Both the position numbers and the translations under genes were made by a program. A stretch of 64,000 nucleotides of DNA from Symbiodinium natans (taxonomy: Eukaryota; Sar; Dinophyceae; Suessiales; Symbiodiniaceae). How positions within the stretch are numbered: the stretch's first letter is position 1; every line of letters starts with the position of its first letter. The stretch is from contig CAJNDS010000602.1 in NCBI GenBank assembly GCA_905221605.1, positions 705,001-769,000 of the forward strand. The letters are read 5' to 3'. Shown one piece after another: positions 50,933 through 62,835 of the stretch. The notes beneath the pieces are model-generated. The model saw only the letters and a list, made by a program, of their open reading frames with translations. It had not been told where the DNA came from and made no database searches.

Positions 50933-52730
50933 ATAACTTAATTTGGGCCGCTTCCTACGATAAGAGACAGGGTTGCACCAAGCGCCACAAGCTCGTGCCT
51001 TGTAATATTCTTCCTCGGCATACTGTGCATATTCACACAGCGATTTGCATCCATTTACGGATTCTGCTACCTCAGCTGTCCCTTGGGAGGGCGGGTGGTC
51101 TCCGCAGTCAGAGACGCCAACTTTTCACATCTTCGATGAAGAGCTACAACTACCTGAATGTCCTCCTGTCAAACGACGAGGCAGTGCAAGGTTGAGGCAA
51201 GGGATGGACGAGTTGACTAATATGGAACGAAAGGCTGACCGCAGCGACTAAGATAAAGGCCATGCAGTGTGGAGATGACATCGGCTTGGGGGGTTTTTTC
51301 AGGAGGGTCTCAGGGGGTCCCAGTGGGCGGGGGATAGAAGGAGCGGGGGGGGGTGGGGGGCTGGGTGTTTGGGGGGGGGTCCCACAGGGAGCGGGGTGGG
51401 GGGGAGAGGGGTGGCGTCACAAAATTCTGATGAGGGGGAAGGACCGGATCTTGCAGAAGCTTCTCGGCAGGAACCGAGGCGAATGGCATCCGTTTATTCC
51501 CGACCCTTCGCAGACAGTTGGGGACGTTGAGTCCTTGGCTTTCCAAGGCCTTCCAACCCGTTCTACTTAACATTGACTGGAATAGTTGGAGTCGTAAGGG
51601 TGTGGAATGGTGTGGACTGTATCCGGTGGGCGAGCCTGTGTTGGGCTCGTAGTGCTGTGTACTGAACTGGCGAATCGGGTTTTTTGTACACCTGTACACC
51701 TTGCACCCCCCTCCTGTCCCTGCCACTTTGGAAGTTGCACGCGTTGCATGCCTGACACTTATTTCAGCCAATTCGGCACGCGTAACACGGAAACTCAGCT
51801 GCCAGAACCTCTCAGCGCGTGTTACTTCGCTGTATTATGGAACCAGTGCGCTCCCCTTTCAAACTTTCAGGACCCTGGCATGGCAAGAGCTTTCGAAGCT
51901 TCACCGATCAGCGCGATGGAAAGCCATGCAAAGTCATGCAGTCGAGGCATCACCTGAACATGCGCACAAAGCATGCGCAGAATCGAAAGAAAATGAGTAA
52001 GACAGAGCGTTGGCTGCTTGTTAGGAGAGTGCAAGTAGGCCCCTGGTGTATTTCCCCAAGGTTTCGGCTTACTAGCCTGTGACATGGGAAGCTGAGACGT
52101 TTCTGCATGGGCTTGGACAGGTATGAAGCATCTGCCGCTTGAAAGATTGTATTTTCATGGATGCTCGTCCTGATTGTTTTGCAAAAGGATCAAAAGGAGA
52201 ACTGGATTTATGGACATCACTTGCCATGTATCCCGACCGCAACACACTTGCGACCGCAGAATGAAGACTTCATGGACACACTTCATCAATCAGGTAAAAG
52301 TGCTTGGAGTCGCTGCCACGGGCGAGGAATGCTCACAGCCTACTGGAAGTTTTGCTCTTCAGTTCTGATTGACCTGCGGCTTGACGGTCCCTGCAGGCAA
52401 AGATCAGCCGCTCACATAACGTATCGTGTCCGATGGTTCTTGCTGTCCTGCCGCTGTCCCGTGGCTGTCCCACATTTCGTCCTGCTGCAGTCTACGGATG
52501 TCTGCAAATGTACTGACGTTTGGTTCCACGTAGCTCCGTGCGCAGCAGTGGACTTGTGCGCATGTGTCCGCATGTGCTTGCAGAGTGACAGCTGTCATGT
52601 TCAGGGCTGCACTCACAACCTGCATGACAGTAATGCGCAAGCTGACGAGTCCGAGTGAAATTAGTAGACCGGAGCTGATCATGTCCGATGCTGGTCTGGA
52701 GTGCTGAGATTCGAAGAGGACGTGTGGGCT
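50933..52730. other. No certain gene; G-rich stretch
   Basis: 51285-51415 is G-rich with many GGGG runs on the + strand (possible quadruplexes). A + strand frame at 52161-52658 is Cys/His-rich but has no recognisable domain or start context. Confidence 0.4.
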
Positions 52731-55127
52731 CGAACTTACGCTGCGCGCTCCAACTGCTGCAGAGTCCATGAGAATGTGCGGCCGTGCATGTTCTTTCGGG
52801 TTGCGAATGAGTCTAGACATGCAGACATGTGCTGAGCCCTACATGTCTGCTGAAAAGTAGATACGTTAGAAGAGCCGAAGCTCATTCGGAAATTCGGCCC
52901 TCAGCCTTGGCTCCGGGGGGGGGCTCCTTGGGGCTCCTTGGGGGCGATGTTTCGGCGAAAGCGAGGCAGGAGACATGGCATGCAGTGCATTGCACATGAA
53001 ATTTCCAGTGCTTGGAGGCACTGCGCTTCTCCCTTATGGTGCTCTGGCTGCCATCGCTCTCACGCTCTGCGTGATAGGAAGGCGCACTTCACACATCTTC
53101 ACACATCTTCACACATCTTCGCACATCTTCGCACATCTTCGCACATCTTCACACATCTTCACACATCTTCACGGCTCATGGCTTATGGCTCAGCGCATAT
53201 CAGCGCAGATCAGCGCACATCAGCCCATAAAAGTGCCAGGCTGAGTGATGGCGGAAGACTCTTGGCAGCCCGACCAGACCAGGCTAGGTCAGGCTGCAAA
53301 TGTGGACAGATTGGGCAGTGGCGAGCACATGTAAGCACACCCGGTGTTGGTTGGTGCGAGGTCTTCGTGCCCTCGCCAGACAGAGTGCGCCCTGGCCTTG
53401 CGAATCGCCACCTGAGCACAGAAGCACAGACGCGGGCACGTGCACGCAACGCAGCACCGAGGCATTCGCTGTGTCGTGGGACGCGCCAAAGTGTCGCGCA
53501 AGGTGGCGAGTCAGCGGGCCCTGTGACTTGTCGTATTCGCCACCTTTCGTGGCCTTGGGCGCAGGCACAAGAGAAAGAGGTAGGTGAAGGAGAGGAGGAG
53601 GACGAGGAGGAGGACGAGGAGGAGGAAGACGACGATCTAGATGTGTGGGCCCTGGGCAAGGTGTTGCCGTATGCGCGTCTGCGCAGGTCGTCCAGTTGAG
53701 GTTTGACCCTGTACAGTGCAGGAGATCCTTATGGACACCGATGAGGACGATGATGACTTCGAGGCCCGTGCAGTTCGGTAGCAGGCTTCTGTCATCTTTG
53801 GCGCGGACAAGCGGCGCACTCCAAAAGTATCCGCAATTATCCACATGCCCTATCGAAAAGGGTCGTTCAGAAGCAGCTGCGCCGTGATGCAGTGGCAGCA
53901 TGGGCCGATGACCATGTCTGACATGTAGCTCCCACAGTCTTGGCTCGGTGCCTTTGTAGCATCCCAGGTGAGATATGCTGAGTTTATGAGCAGAATGCTT
54001 GACGGAAAGGTGTTAAAAGGATAGTCAGCGTGTGAATCGACCACGTCGCCAGTAAGTCTTGCATCTTGAGGTTTCCTTTGGGGCTTGAGCTGATTGTAGC
54101 AAGACTCCGAGACTAGCACCGTCATCGTGGCTTTTTACACGAGAGCATGCGAAAATGCCTGGGTCTGTTGCACGATTCTGCAGCTCAACAGGCAGATGAA
54201 GAGGAGGGCTTTGAGGCCACAGCTGAGACCAGTGAGAGAACAGAGTATGAGAGTAGCAAATTAGTTGCAAAGTAGTCAGGACGAGGAGGATGACGACGAC
54301 ATTCTGTATGAAGAGGTGGAGCCGTCTGTTGCCGTGGAGATGTCGGGACGGCCTGCGAATGCATGGTAGGATGAGCTGGATGACTCCTACTTCACGCAAG
54401 ACGAGGTCCGAATGGAACCTGGACCTCAGCTGAGACATGTTGTGGCAGCCGTGTGGAAACCTGCAGGACGGAGAGGTGCTTGAAGCCAGGTGCAGAGCAC
54501 GGTATTTGAAGGCCAAGTCGAGGGTATGTGGCTATCCTAGATCGAAGTATTCGAAAGATGTCGCACAAGGGAAAACGACTGGACTGTTTGTTTTATCTTA
54601 TGCTGAGCATTTTTTCGTATGCTCACTGTGGCTCCGCCCCCCCTCCCGCACGCCCCCCCCCAGTCACAGTCCAAAACGATGGGCATCGTGGCAGGGCTCA
54701 CCCTGGAAATTCCGGCGTGTGCTTTGGCAAATCCGCGGAAGGCGGTCAGTTCCAAGCTTCTGAGAGTACCGTGAATTTGCAGCAGTTCTGCAGCAGTTCG
54801 ATGCAATGTGGATTCTCCGGAACTGGCAGGCCGTACCGTGAAGCCTTGATGCTGCTGGAGACTGGTCCTTAGCACCCAACAGCCTGCCCAGACGAATCTA
54901 GCAGTCAGAGTCACCATGAGATGCCTCCTTGTCTGAGAGGTTCATGCCCTGGCGAGCCTGTAGACCCACTCTTGTCGTCTAACCCTGAGAGCCATGCAGC
55001 ATGCAACGCTGGCACGCGAAAGCACATAGCGAGGCTGTCCATGATTGTCCATGCACAATCGTGCACCCAGGCTCTGCAGTCTGCAGCTGCAAATGCCCAA
55101 AACCAGTTCAACATGGACCGCAACGTG
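52731..55127. repeat. Segmental duplication D, first copy
   Basis: 2,397 bp almost identical to 56638-59037, 3.9 kb apart in the same orientation. Inside is a 10-bp tandem repeat (ACACATCTTC, 53086-53172) and a GAGGAGGAC repeat (about 53590-53635). The duplicates differ by only a few bases and one 3-bp indel (53461/57371), so the event is recent. At the right edge homology stops after ACCGCAACGTG. Confidence 0.9.
53570..54530 (+). other. Possible acid-rich multi-exon gene (also in second copy)
   Basis: Several short frames are bounded by AG and often GT and encode Asp/Glu-rich stretches: GEGEEEDEEEDEEEEDDDLD (about 53587-53640), MDTDEDDDDFEARAVR (about 53730), QADEEEGFEATAETSERTE (about 54189), DEEDDDDILYEEVEPSVAV (about 54284) and DELDDSYFTQDEVRMEPGPQ (about 54371). 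They lie in order on the + strand, as micro-exons of one gene would. Splice sites were not proven and the acid-rich coding could come from GAG/GAC repeats. The longer frame 52938-53699 starts in the tandem repeat and may be partly spurious. The same segments occur at 57477-58440. Confidence 0.3.
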
Positions 55128-56215
55128 TCAGGTTGTGCCAAAGCTTGAGTTTAATTTGCTCTAGCAGGTAGGGTCTGGAAAGGTGTTAGCAAGCAGGGTC
55201 GGAAAGATCTGCAAAGCTGTGAGCTATGAGCTATGGATTTGTGTTTCTTGGGGGGGGGGGGGGGGGGGGGGGGGGCGTTCATGTCTGTTTCATTTTACAT
55301 TTTCCAAAAGTGGCTTGGGTTGATCAGTAGGATAGGTGTGTGCGCCGCGCCTATTCCCACCTTTTCGTGCTGCCTGCAAGCTGCGGTGCCTGATACTCCG
55401 GACCCCGCCTCTTCGCAGGTGCCCGAGTGCCCCCATCCTCAGGGCCCGAGGCACCGAGGTCCCGTGCTTTCAAGAAGTTCAAGCACAAAAGCCGTCCATA
55501 CTTTGCAGGAGCCAAGGTCCCATATCCATTGGGCACATGGATTCGCATCTGTGGAGTTGCGGACGACGATGACCGGCGGCTTTGCGTGGCCTACATCGTC
55601 TTAACAAGGCCAGCCGGCTCCTGTTATGCCTGCCGGCCGGCTTCTTGGACAAGGCCGATCTTGTGAACCCGAAGGGTCCAGCAGCTGTGGGGCCTTCTTT
55701 CCAATTCCAGCCTGCTTGTCTCCTGCGGGAGATCGAATCTCACGGATGCCCCCAGCGCCGTTTAATGGCCCTGTCTCCCGGCTTCCTGTGCGATGTTGCC
55801 CCTCTCGAGCTGGACACATTCCAACGGCCGAGCAGCCAGACTGGTGTTGCTAGCTTCCGAGGCCGTTCGAGCTGCGCTTTCCACTTCCCCCCACATCCAG
55901 AGGCTTCAAAAAAAAGCCTTTTCAACGCTTTTTGAGTACTATGGTTAAGTGTTTGGGTTTGTTGCTTCGTATTTTATGAGGAGTTGTTCAATTTTCATCA
56001 ACGTTTTCAATCAGTTTTGTGTTCCACATCACTGCATGGGGTGATTGTTTTTGGGGCACACTCTGCCCGCCCGCCCACTGCCCGCCGCCCGGCCAAACGA
56101 CAATTTCGATTTGAGCTCACATCACATGTATCATGAGGACAGCACATCAGAAAGCCTCGCCCATGTACACTGCCCTGCAGCAAAGGTTCTTTCTTGAATT
56201 AGTCTGTGCATGTAC
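55128..56215. other. Poly-G tract and a coding-like fragment
   Basis: A run of 26 G is at 55250-55275. On the + strand, about 55384-55440 (AVPDTPDPASSQVPE) and, in another frame, 55470-55620 (FKKFKHKSRPYFAGAKVPY, WIRICGVADDDDRRLCVAYI) look like pieces of one frameshifted protein, followed by a further frame to 55935. No domain is recognised; a decayed gene or retroelement ORF is likely. Confidence 0.35.
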
Positions 56216-56633
56216 AGGACAAGTCGCGGCTCTACGTCCACTCCTGCAAGGCGGACCGCGGTCCTTACTCAAAGCGCATGCGGCCACTGCCTCGTCCCAC
56301 TGCGAAAATGTAATCATGTGCAGAGATGATCAGACATCTGCAGATCCAAGGCCTGTTTCGAAGGGCCAGGCTCATCCATACCGGCGGTGACGTGGTTGCA
56401 AGTATATGTCTTCCGCAAAGGGAATTTGGAAGCTCAGCCGGCAGCCCTCAGGCGCCAGACGCACTTGGAGATCCGGGTGCGTGAGATGACAGACGAGATG
56501 ATGGCCGTGGCCCGAAAATACATGATCTGTGTACGCATGGTCTGATCATGTCCGATGCTGGCCTGGATTTCTGAGATGAAGAGTGACGAGTTCGCCTGAG
56601 AGCGGACACCCGCGCTCGCAGTCCTAGAGTCCT
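56216..56633. repeat. Segmental duplication C, first copy
   Basis: 418 bp nearly identical to 59828-60245 (AGGACAAGTCGCGGCTC at the left edge, AGTCCTAGAGTCCT at the right edge). It directly precedes the second copy of D. No gene is seen in it. Confidence 0.85.
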
Positions 56634-56637
56634 GACT

Positions 56638-59037
56638 CGAACTCACGCTGCGCGCTCCAACTGCTGCAGAGTCCATGAGAATGTGCGGCCGTGCATGTTC
56701 TTTCGGGTTGCGAATGAGTCTAGACATGCAGACGTGTGCTGAGCCCTACATGTCTGCTGAAAAGTAGATACGTTAGAAGAGCCGAAACTCATTCGGAAAT
56801 TCGGCCCTCAGCCTTGGCTCCGGGGGGGGGCTCCTTGGGGCTCCTTGGGGGCGATGTTTCGGCGAAAGCGAGGCAGGAGACATGGCATGCAGTGCATTGC
56901 ACATGAAATTTCCAGTGCTTGGAGGCACTGCGCTTCTCCCTTATGGTGCTCTGGCTGCCATCGCTCTCACGCTCTGCGTGATAGGAAGGCGCACTTCACA
57001 CATCTTCACACATCTTCACACATCTTCGCACATCTTCGCACATCTTCGCACATCTTCACACATCTTCACACATCTTCACGGCTCATGGCTTATGGCTCAG
57101 CGCATATCAGCGCAGATCAGCGCACATCAGCCCATAAAAGTGCCAGGCTGAGTGATGGCGGAAGACTCTTGGCAGCCCGACCAGACCAGGCTAGGTCAGG
57201 CTGCAAATGTGGACAGATTGGGCAGTGGCGAGCACATGTAAGCACACCCGGTGTTGGTTGGTGCGAGGTCTTCGTGCCCTCGCCAGACAGAGTGCGCCCT
57301 GGCCTTGCGAATCGCCACCTGAGCACAGAAGCACAGACGCGGGCACGTGCACGCAACGCAGCACCGAGGCTCGATTCGCTGTGTCGTGGGACGCGCCAAA
57401 GTGTCGCGCAAGGTGGCGAGTCAGCGGGCCCTGTGACTTGTCGTATTCGCCACCTTTCGTGGCCTTGGGCGCAGGCACAAGAGAAAGAGGTAGGTGAAGG
57501 AGAGGAGGAGGACGAGGAGGAGGACGAGGAGGAGGAAGACGACGATCTAGATGTGTGGGCCCTGGGCAAGGTGTTGCCGTATGCGCGTCTGCGCAGGTCG
57601 TCCAGTTGAGGTTTGACCCTGTACAGTGCAGGAGATCCTTATGGACACCGATGAGGACGATGATGACTTCGAGGCCCGTGCAGTTCGGTAGCAGGCTTCT
57701 GTCATCTTTGGCGCGGACAAGCGGCGCACTCCAAAAGTATCCGCAATTATCCACATGCCCTATCGAAAAGGGTCGTTCAGAAGCAGCTGCGCCGTGATGC
57801 AGTGGCAGCATGGGCCGATGACCATGTCTGACATGTAGCTCCCACAGTCTTGGCTCGGTGCCTTTGTAGCATCCCAGGTGAGATATGCTGAGTTTATGAG
57901 CAGAATGCTTGACGGAAAGGTGTTAAAAGGATAGTCAGCGTGTGAATCGACCACGTCGCCAGTAAGTCTTGCATCTTGAGGTTTCCTTTGGGGCTTGAGC
58001 TGATTGTAGCAAGACTCCGAGACTAGCACCGTCATCGTGGCTTTTTACACGAGAGCATGCGAAAATGCCTGGGTCTATTGCACGATTCTGCAGCTCAACA
58101 GGCAGATGAAGAGGAGGGCTTTGAGGCCACAGCTGAGACCAGTGAGAGAACAGAGTACGAGAGTAGCAAATTAGTTGCAAAGTAGTCAGGACGAGGAGGA
58201 TGACGACGACATTCTGTATGAAGAGGTGGAGCCGTCTGTTGCCGTGGAGATGTCGGGACGGCCTGCGAATGCATGGTAGGATGAGCTGGATGACTCCTAC
58301 TTCACGCAAGACGAGGTCCGAATGGAACCTGGACCTCAGCTGAGACATGTTGTGGCAGCCGTGTGGAAACCTGCAGGACGGAGAGGTGCTTGAAGCCAGG
58401 TGCAGAGCACGGTATTTGAAGGCCAAGTCGAGGGTATGTGGCTATCCTAGATCGAAGTATTCGAAAGATGTCGCACAAGGGAAAACGACTGGACTGTTTG
58501 TTTTATCTTATGCTGAGCATTTTTTCGTATGCTCACTGTGGCTCCGCCCCCCCTCCCGCACGCCCCCCCCCAGTCACAGTCCAAAACGATGGGCATCGTG
58601 GCAGGGCTCACCCTGGAAATTCCGGCGTGTGCTTTGGCAAATCCGCGGAAGGCGGTCAGTTCCAAGCTTCTGAGAGTACCGTGAATTTGCAGCAGTTCTG
58701 CAGCAGTTCGATGCAATGTGGATTCTCCGGAACTGGCAGGCCGTACCGTGAAGCCTTGATGCTGCTGGAGACTGGTCCTTAGCACCCAACAGCCTGCCCA
58801 GACGAATCTAGCAGTCAGAGTCACCATGAGATGCCTCCTTGTCTGAGAGGTTCATGCCCTGGCGAGCCTGTAGACCCACTCTTGTCGTCTAACCCTGAGA
58901 GCCATGCAGCATGCAACGCTGGCACGCGAAAGCACATAGCGAGGCTGTCCATGATTGTCCATGCACTATCGTGCACCCAGGCTCTGCAGTCTGCAGCTGC
59001 AAATGCCCAAAACCAGTTCAACATGGACCGCAACGTG
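56638..59037. repeat. Segmental duplication D, second copy
   Basis: 2,400-bp copy of 52731-55127, including the ACACATCTTC tandem repeat (56993-57079) and the acid-rich frames. The left edge joins duplication C within 5 bp. Confidence 0.9.
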
Positions 59038-59117
59038 CCAGCTTGCGGCTCGAGATAACCCCCTCAGTATCCCACTGTTGCTGAAGCCCAGGTCAACTAG
59101 TTTGGGGAACTTCGGGT

Positions 59118-59581
59118 TTGGAAGCTTTTAAGCCGGATTCGCAATTCATAATCCTGGGTGCATCGGGCTCCTTTGCCCGTTTTGTATTGTCAGTGTGGAA
59201 GAGCATGCTAAAGAAAAGGGCTTGTGGGTACCACGGGAAGTATGTCCCTGACAGGTACGTGATGTTTAAAAACGCTACCACCTCGAAAATTCCGGGCAGC
59301 GGGAATCGTGATCTGGGTCTGGAAATCTTGATGGAATAGAGTGGTCCCAGGAAGTGGAGGTCACAATCGGTTCAAAACTCGAACAACTCGATATATCTGC
59401 AGAACAGCCTCCCCGGCTGAACACAGAAAGCAGCATGGTTCGGGCCTTGATGCTTTGTTCAATTAGACCTGGGCAGAGGCAAGTGCAGGCAAACGAGCCC
59501 GATCTCGTCATCTTGAGTTCCGAAAACAAAGGCAGTTTGTTCTTGGAAAGCTTAATCAGGCGACGTTCTGTGTGCCTGTGA
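59118..59581 (+). pseudogene. Hypothetical protein in two frames, broken or spliced
   Basis: The frame 59118-59339 reads EAFKPDSQFIILGASGSFAR, FVLSVWKSMLKKRACGYHGK and YVPDRYVMFKNATTSK before a TAG at about 59337. A second frame from about 59330 continues DGIEWSQEVEVTIGSKLEQL and EPDLVILSSENKGSLFLESL to a TGA at 59579-59581. Both halves have balanced, coding-like composition and the frames meet within a few bases, so a small frameshift in one ORF near 59320 is the simplest reading. There is no ATG at the 5' end, so it is incomplete or its first exon is upstream, cut by the edge of duplication D. I recognise no domain. Confidence 0.4.
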
Positions 59582-59827
59582 GTCCCATACTACCGTGATT
59601 CTCCGCGGATGCACCAAAGCAGAAAACGGAGTGCGATTGCATGATGTTGCATGCAGGTGGGGCTCTGTCGCTTCGTGCTGTAAGATGTTGCAAGCAAGCA
59701 GCAGGGAACGTTTTGGCATATTTTTGTGGGAACGCAGCCATCAGGGCCATCGGCTATCGCAATTGCTTGAACCAGCAATGAGCTAGTCGGCAAGTTGTGC
59801 TGCGCAACCATCGCCGAAACCTTTGTG

Positions 59828-60245
59828 AGGACAAGTCGCGGCTCTACGTCCACTCCTGCAAGGCGGACCGCGGTCCTTACTCAAAGCGCATGCGGCCACT
59901 GCCTCGTCCCACTGCGAAAATGTAATCATGTGCAGAGATGATCAGACATCTGCAGATCCAAGGCCTGTTTCGAAGGGCCAGGCTCATCCATACCGGCGGT
60001 GACGTGGTTGCAAGTATATGTCTTACGCAAAGGGAATTTGGAAGCTCAGCCGGCAGCCCTCAGGCGCCAGACGCACTTGGAGATCCGGGTGCGTGAGATG
60101 ACAGACGAGATGATGGCCGTGGCCCGAAAATACATGATCTGTGTACGCATGGTCTGATCATGTCCGATGCTGGCCTGGATTTCTGAGATGAAGAGTGACG
60201 AGTTCGCCTGAGAGCGGACACCCGCGCTCGCAGTCCTAGAGTCCT
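59828..60245. repeat. Segmental duplication C, second copy
   Basis: Copy of 56216-56633. After it the sequence runs CTAGAGGACGTGTCGGCTC; a related GAGGACGTGTGGGCTCG is at 52716-52732, just left of duplication D, so the duplicated block may once have included that joint too. Confidence 0.85.
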
Positions 60246-61105
60246 AGAGGACGTGTCGGCTCTTTCAAGCCACTCTTCGCAACCTCTGAGAGCCATGATA
60301 AGACATTAGTTGTACTCGCAGGGCAAGTACACCGAGCTGACAACTCATCATGCTGCAGACTGCGACTTTCTGCTTGTGCATCAAAGACGAGCTCTGCTGT
60401 GCCATGCTGTGCCTGCATTTTTCTTGCATGCAACAGATGGTCCCTCTGTCAGTCTCGCAAGGTCCAGTTACTTTTTTGTACGGGCTCGTGACATCAAGAA
60501 ACACGACGCAGCACAATGATACCCATGCTGACCCGCTCACAGCTTCCCAGCAATCAAGCTTGGACAGCCCACCCATGCCTGGTGACCTTTGTCAGACATT
60601 TACGGCAGAGTTTATGTCAATTTGCTGATGAACTTGCACTGGCATGCCCGTGTATGGGAAAAGGCTGAAGCAGCACATTGAAGAAACTCTTTCATTCAGG
60701 GAATAACACCGTACACTCGTGCGGTAGACCATAGCTGGAGCTTCCCGGCATAGGTCGCTGCGAGCATGAGGCAGATGTGAGGCGCACCCTCGCGCTGAGG
60801 GGCCAGCCAGATCCGGCAGATTCCTTGAGGCTCTCATGGAATCTTTTGATGCTCGGTTATCTTGTTTGCCTCTTAAGAAAGCGAGGTTGGAACTTGAGCG
60901 AGCGGGGAGGCACGAGACATCACGGGACCTTCCGTGACACTTCTCACATTCTGCGATGTATCATAAACTGATGCGTGTTGCGTGTTTCGCCTTGTCAATG
61001 AGCCTCAGCTGCCGCCCCGAACACAGCTGGACAGCAAATATAGCAGCGTCTAGCTGAGTCTAGCTTCGAATCCTCTCGCAGCGGGCCTGTTTCTGCTGGC
61101 GCCAG
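60246..61105. other. No gene recognised
   Basis: Frames of 65-100 codons overlap on both strands without a domain. This interval holds the upstream region of the PDZ-like gene; no promoter motif was identified. Confidence 0.4.
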
Positions 61106-61894
61106 ATGGCGGTGCAGACTTTCGTGGCAAGGGCGCCGGCAAGGGTGCAGCCCATGCGGTCGATCTCCCTGTACTTGATTGCAACAGTTGCAGGGCTGTG
61201 GCTGCTGATAGGCGTCAGCATGCCGTCCTTTGCCGGCTTGACTCTCAGGCCCCGTGCGTCGTTAAGGTCTTCAGCATTGCAAAGAGCTGCCGTTGGAGGC
61301 TTGCAGCAGGCATTCTTCATGGGCAAGCGGGTGGACTGGCGACCAGCACTCGATGCATCCAAGGCTGTTGAGGTCGGTGGCGAAATGCCTCTGGGGGTTC
61401 GCTTCGAGCGCCGGGAGGATGGAGCCTCGATTTCATAAAGATTCTAACTTGTTGTGCTCGGAGCATCAGACCAGATCGAATCATCAAGTTCAGGTCCTAG
61501 AGCCGCCCAGCCACAAGAGTTACCCATGACATGTAACGGCAAAGCCTGCTTCGAGTAACCGGCATGGTTTTGAACTCGTTTCCCCGCAACGTTCCGGGAT
61601 TCGTGTGCCGGCTCATGCGTCTCAGGTGCCTTCATCATCACCGAAATCATCAGCGGGGGTTCGGCTTCTGTTGGCGAGCTGGACGTGCAAGTTGGAAACA
61701 TCATCCACGCAGTGAGCTGTTCTGTGGGTGGAAAGAAGGAGATTACAACTGCTTTCGAGGTTGACTCCATCGATCAAATGTCGCAGGCGATCCTCTCAAA
61801 CGAAGATGAGCGGGTCACCATGCTTGTCGAAAAACCCGATGAGGGAGCTGTCGGCGCCGTCAGCTTTTTGACCGATGTGGCGACCAGGCTCTGA
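61106..61894 (+). CDS. PDZ-like protein with plastid-type bipartite leader (two exons)
   Basis: Exon 61106-61421 and exon 61626-61894 join in phase to 194 residues. The ATG at 61106 is followed by a hydrophobic signal-like segment (SISLYLIATVAGLWLLIGVS, about 19-38). A basic, Ser/Ala/Arg-rich stretch comes next (LTLRPRASLRSSALQRAAV), the order of a dinoflagellate plastid leader. The mature part has a PDZ pattern across the exon join: PLGVRFERREDG (about 95-106), FIITEIISGGSASVGELDVQ and VGNIIHAVSC, then VDSIDQMSQAI and RVTMLVEKP. The G-x-L-x-V-x-V-G-N-I-I-x-A-V block is the usual PDZ core. It could scaffold or tether proteins at a plastid or other endomembrane site. The target is inferred from the leader only; the PDZ call is by pattern. 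Confidence 0.65.
61422..61625 (+). other. 204-nt intron with GA...AG ends in the PDZ-like gene
   Basis: The exon frame would otherwise end within 17 bases (GASIS then stop). Splicing from GAT-G|GAGCCTCG to GCGTCTCAG|GT restores the codon for Gly and continues the PDZ strand as GAFIITEI. The 5' end is GA, as in the AMT2 intron at 42862. Confidence 0.6.
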
Positions 61895-62835
61895 GCCATG
61901 TGCCTCCTGGCTGCAGTGAGAGGAGAAACGTGTATGATCTCAAGACATCTCAAAGACTTTCATTCGTGCAGGTTTTTGGGGCAAGTCCCTACGCCCCCCG
62001 CGTGCTTTCAACTCAAGTCTTCAAGCAGAGATGTCGGTGACTCTCGTAGGGCACAAATGCACAACGAATGGGCACATCGCGCGTGCTGACATCGGATTCC
62101 GCGTGCGTCCGCATGGGAACACTTGAAGTCTTCGCAGGATTGCCCCAGCAAAAAGGCCCTGTGAGTGTGTGTGGCTCTGCGCGGGGCTCCAATGCAGCAC
62201 CACCGCTGCAGTTCCGCTCGATTCATCAAAGACCGCGTTGAAGTCATTGGAGTCACATTGGAGTCACTGCAACGTTTGTTAACGTTTGTTGCCATCGTTG
62301 TGCAGGCGCTCTCTGGCGCTCTCTGAGTTTTTCGGTCACCGAAAAGGAAACCTCCCTGCAAGTGTTTGGGTGGCGGGGGGGAGCGTGGCCCGAAAAACAA
62401 TTAGCCGCACTGAATGGAGAACCCTCGGAGAGAGGGCGCGGTTTTCTGTGGAGACAGTCGTAGTATGTGCGGCTTGTACAGCCTAGGGAACGACTGGCTC
62501 AAGCAATCAATGCGGCGCGAGGCAAGTTTGAGTTGGTCGCCGAAACGCGTTTCGAACCACTTTCAGGACACTGCAGCATGTTGATGCGGTTGACCTTGAA
62601 TGTCTTCCCTGCGTTCCATTCCCGAAGCGGCTGAATGCTTGCTGGGAGCAAGTCGTTAGCTTTTCCCCTTAGATTCCGGCACGTGCAGTCCTTGTAACCA
62701 CTCATCATTCGCCAGTGCAGTTTTGATGTTGATGCACGGCTTTCTGTATGCATTTCCTAGGTTCGAGTTCTATCAGGGCAACGGGTAGGGAAAAGAAGGT
62801 GCCCGATGACGCGAATTGTCTTTGCGTAGGGGGTG
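61895..62835. other. No gene recognised
   Basis: Overlapping short frames on both strands, none with a domain. A G-run sits at about 62372-62382. A TAG at 62827-62829 closes the frame of the GIY-YIG ORF on its 5' side. Confidence 0.45.

Noticed and set aside
50294-50936. Frames of 160-209 codons rich in Arg/Glu/Gly (-) or Ser/Pro/Leu (+)
   Set aside because: Products of the C/T tract, open in several phases on both strands; no start context or domain.
52938-53699. A 253-codon ORF in duplication D (254 codons in the second copy) as a certain gene
   Set aside because: It runs through a 10-bp tandem repeat (Thr/His/Ser/Leu repeats) and then an acidic repeat. Conservation between copies only reflects a very recent duplication.
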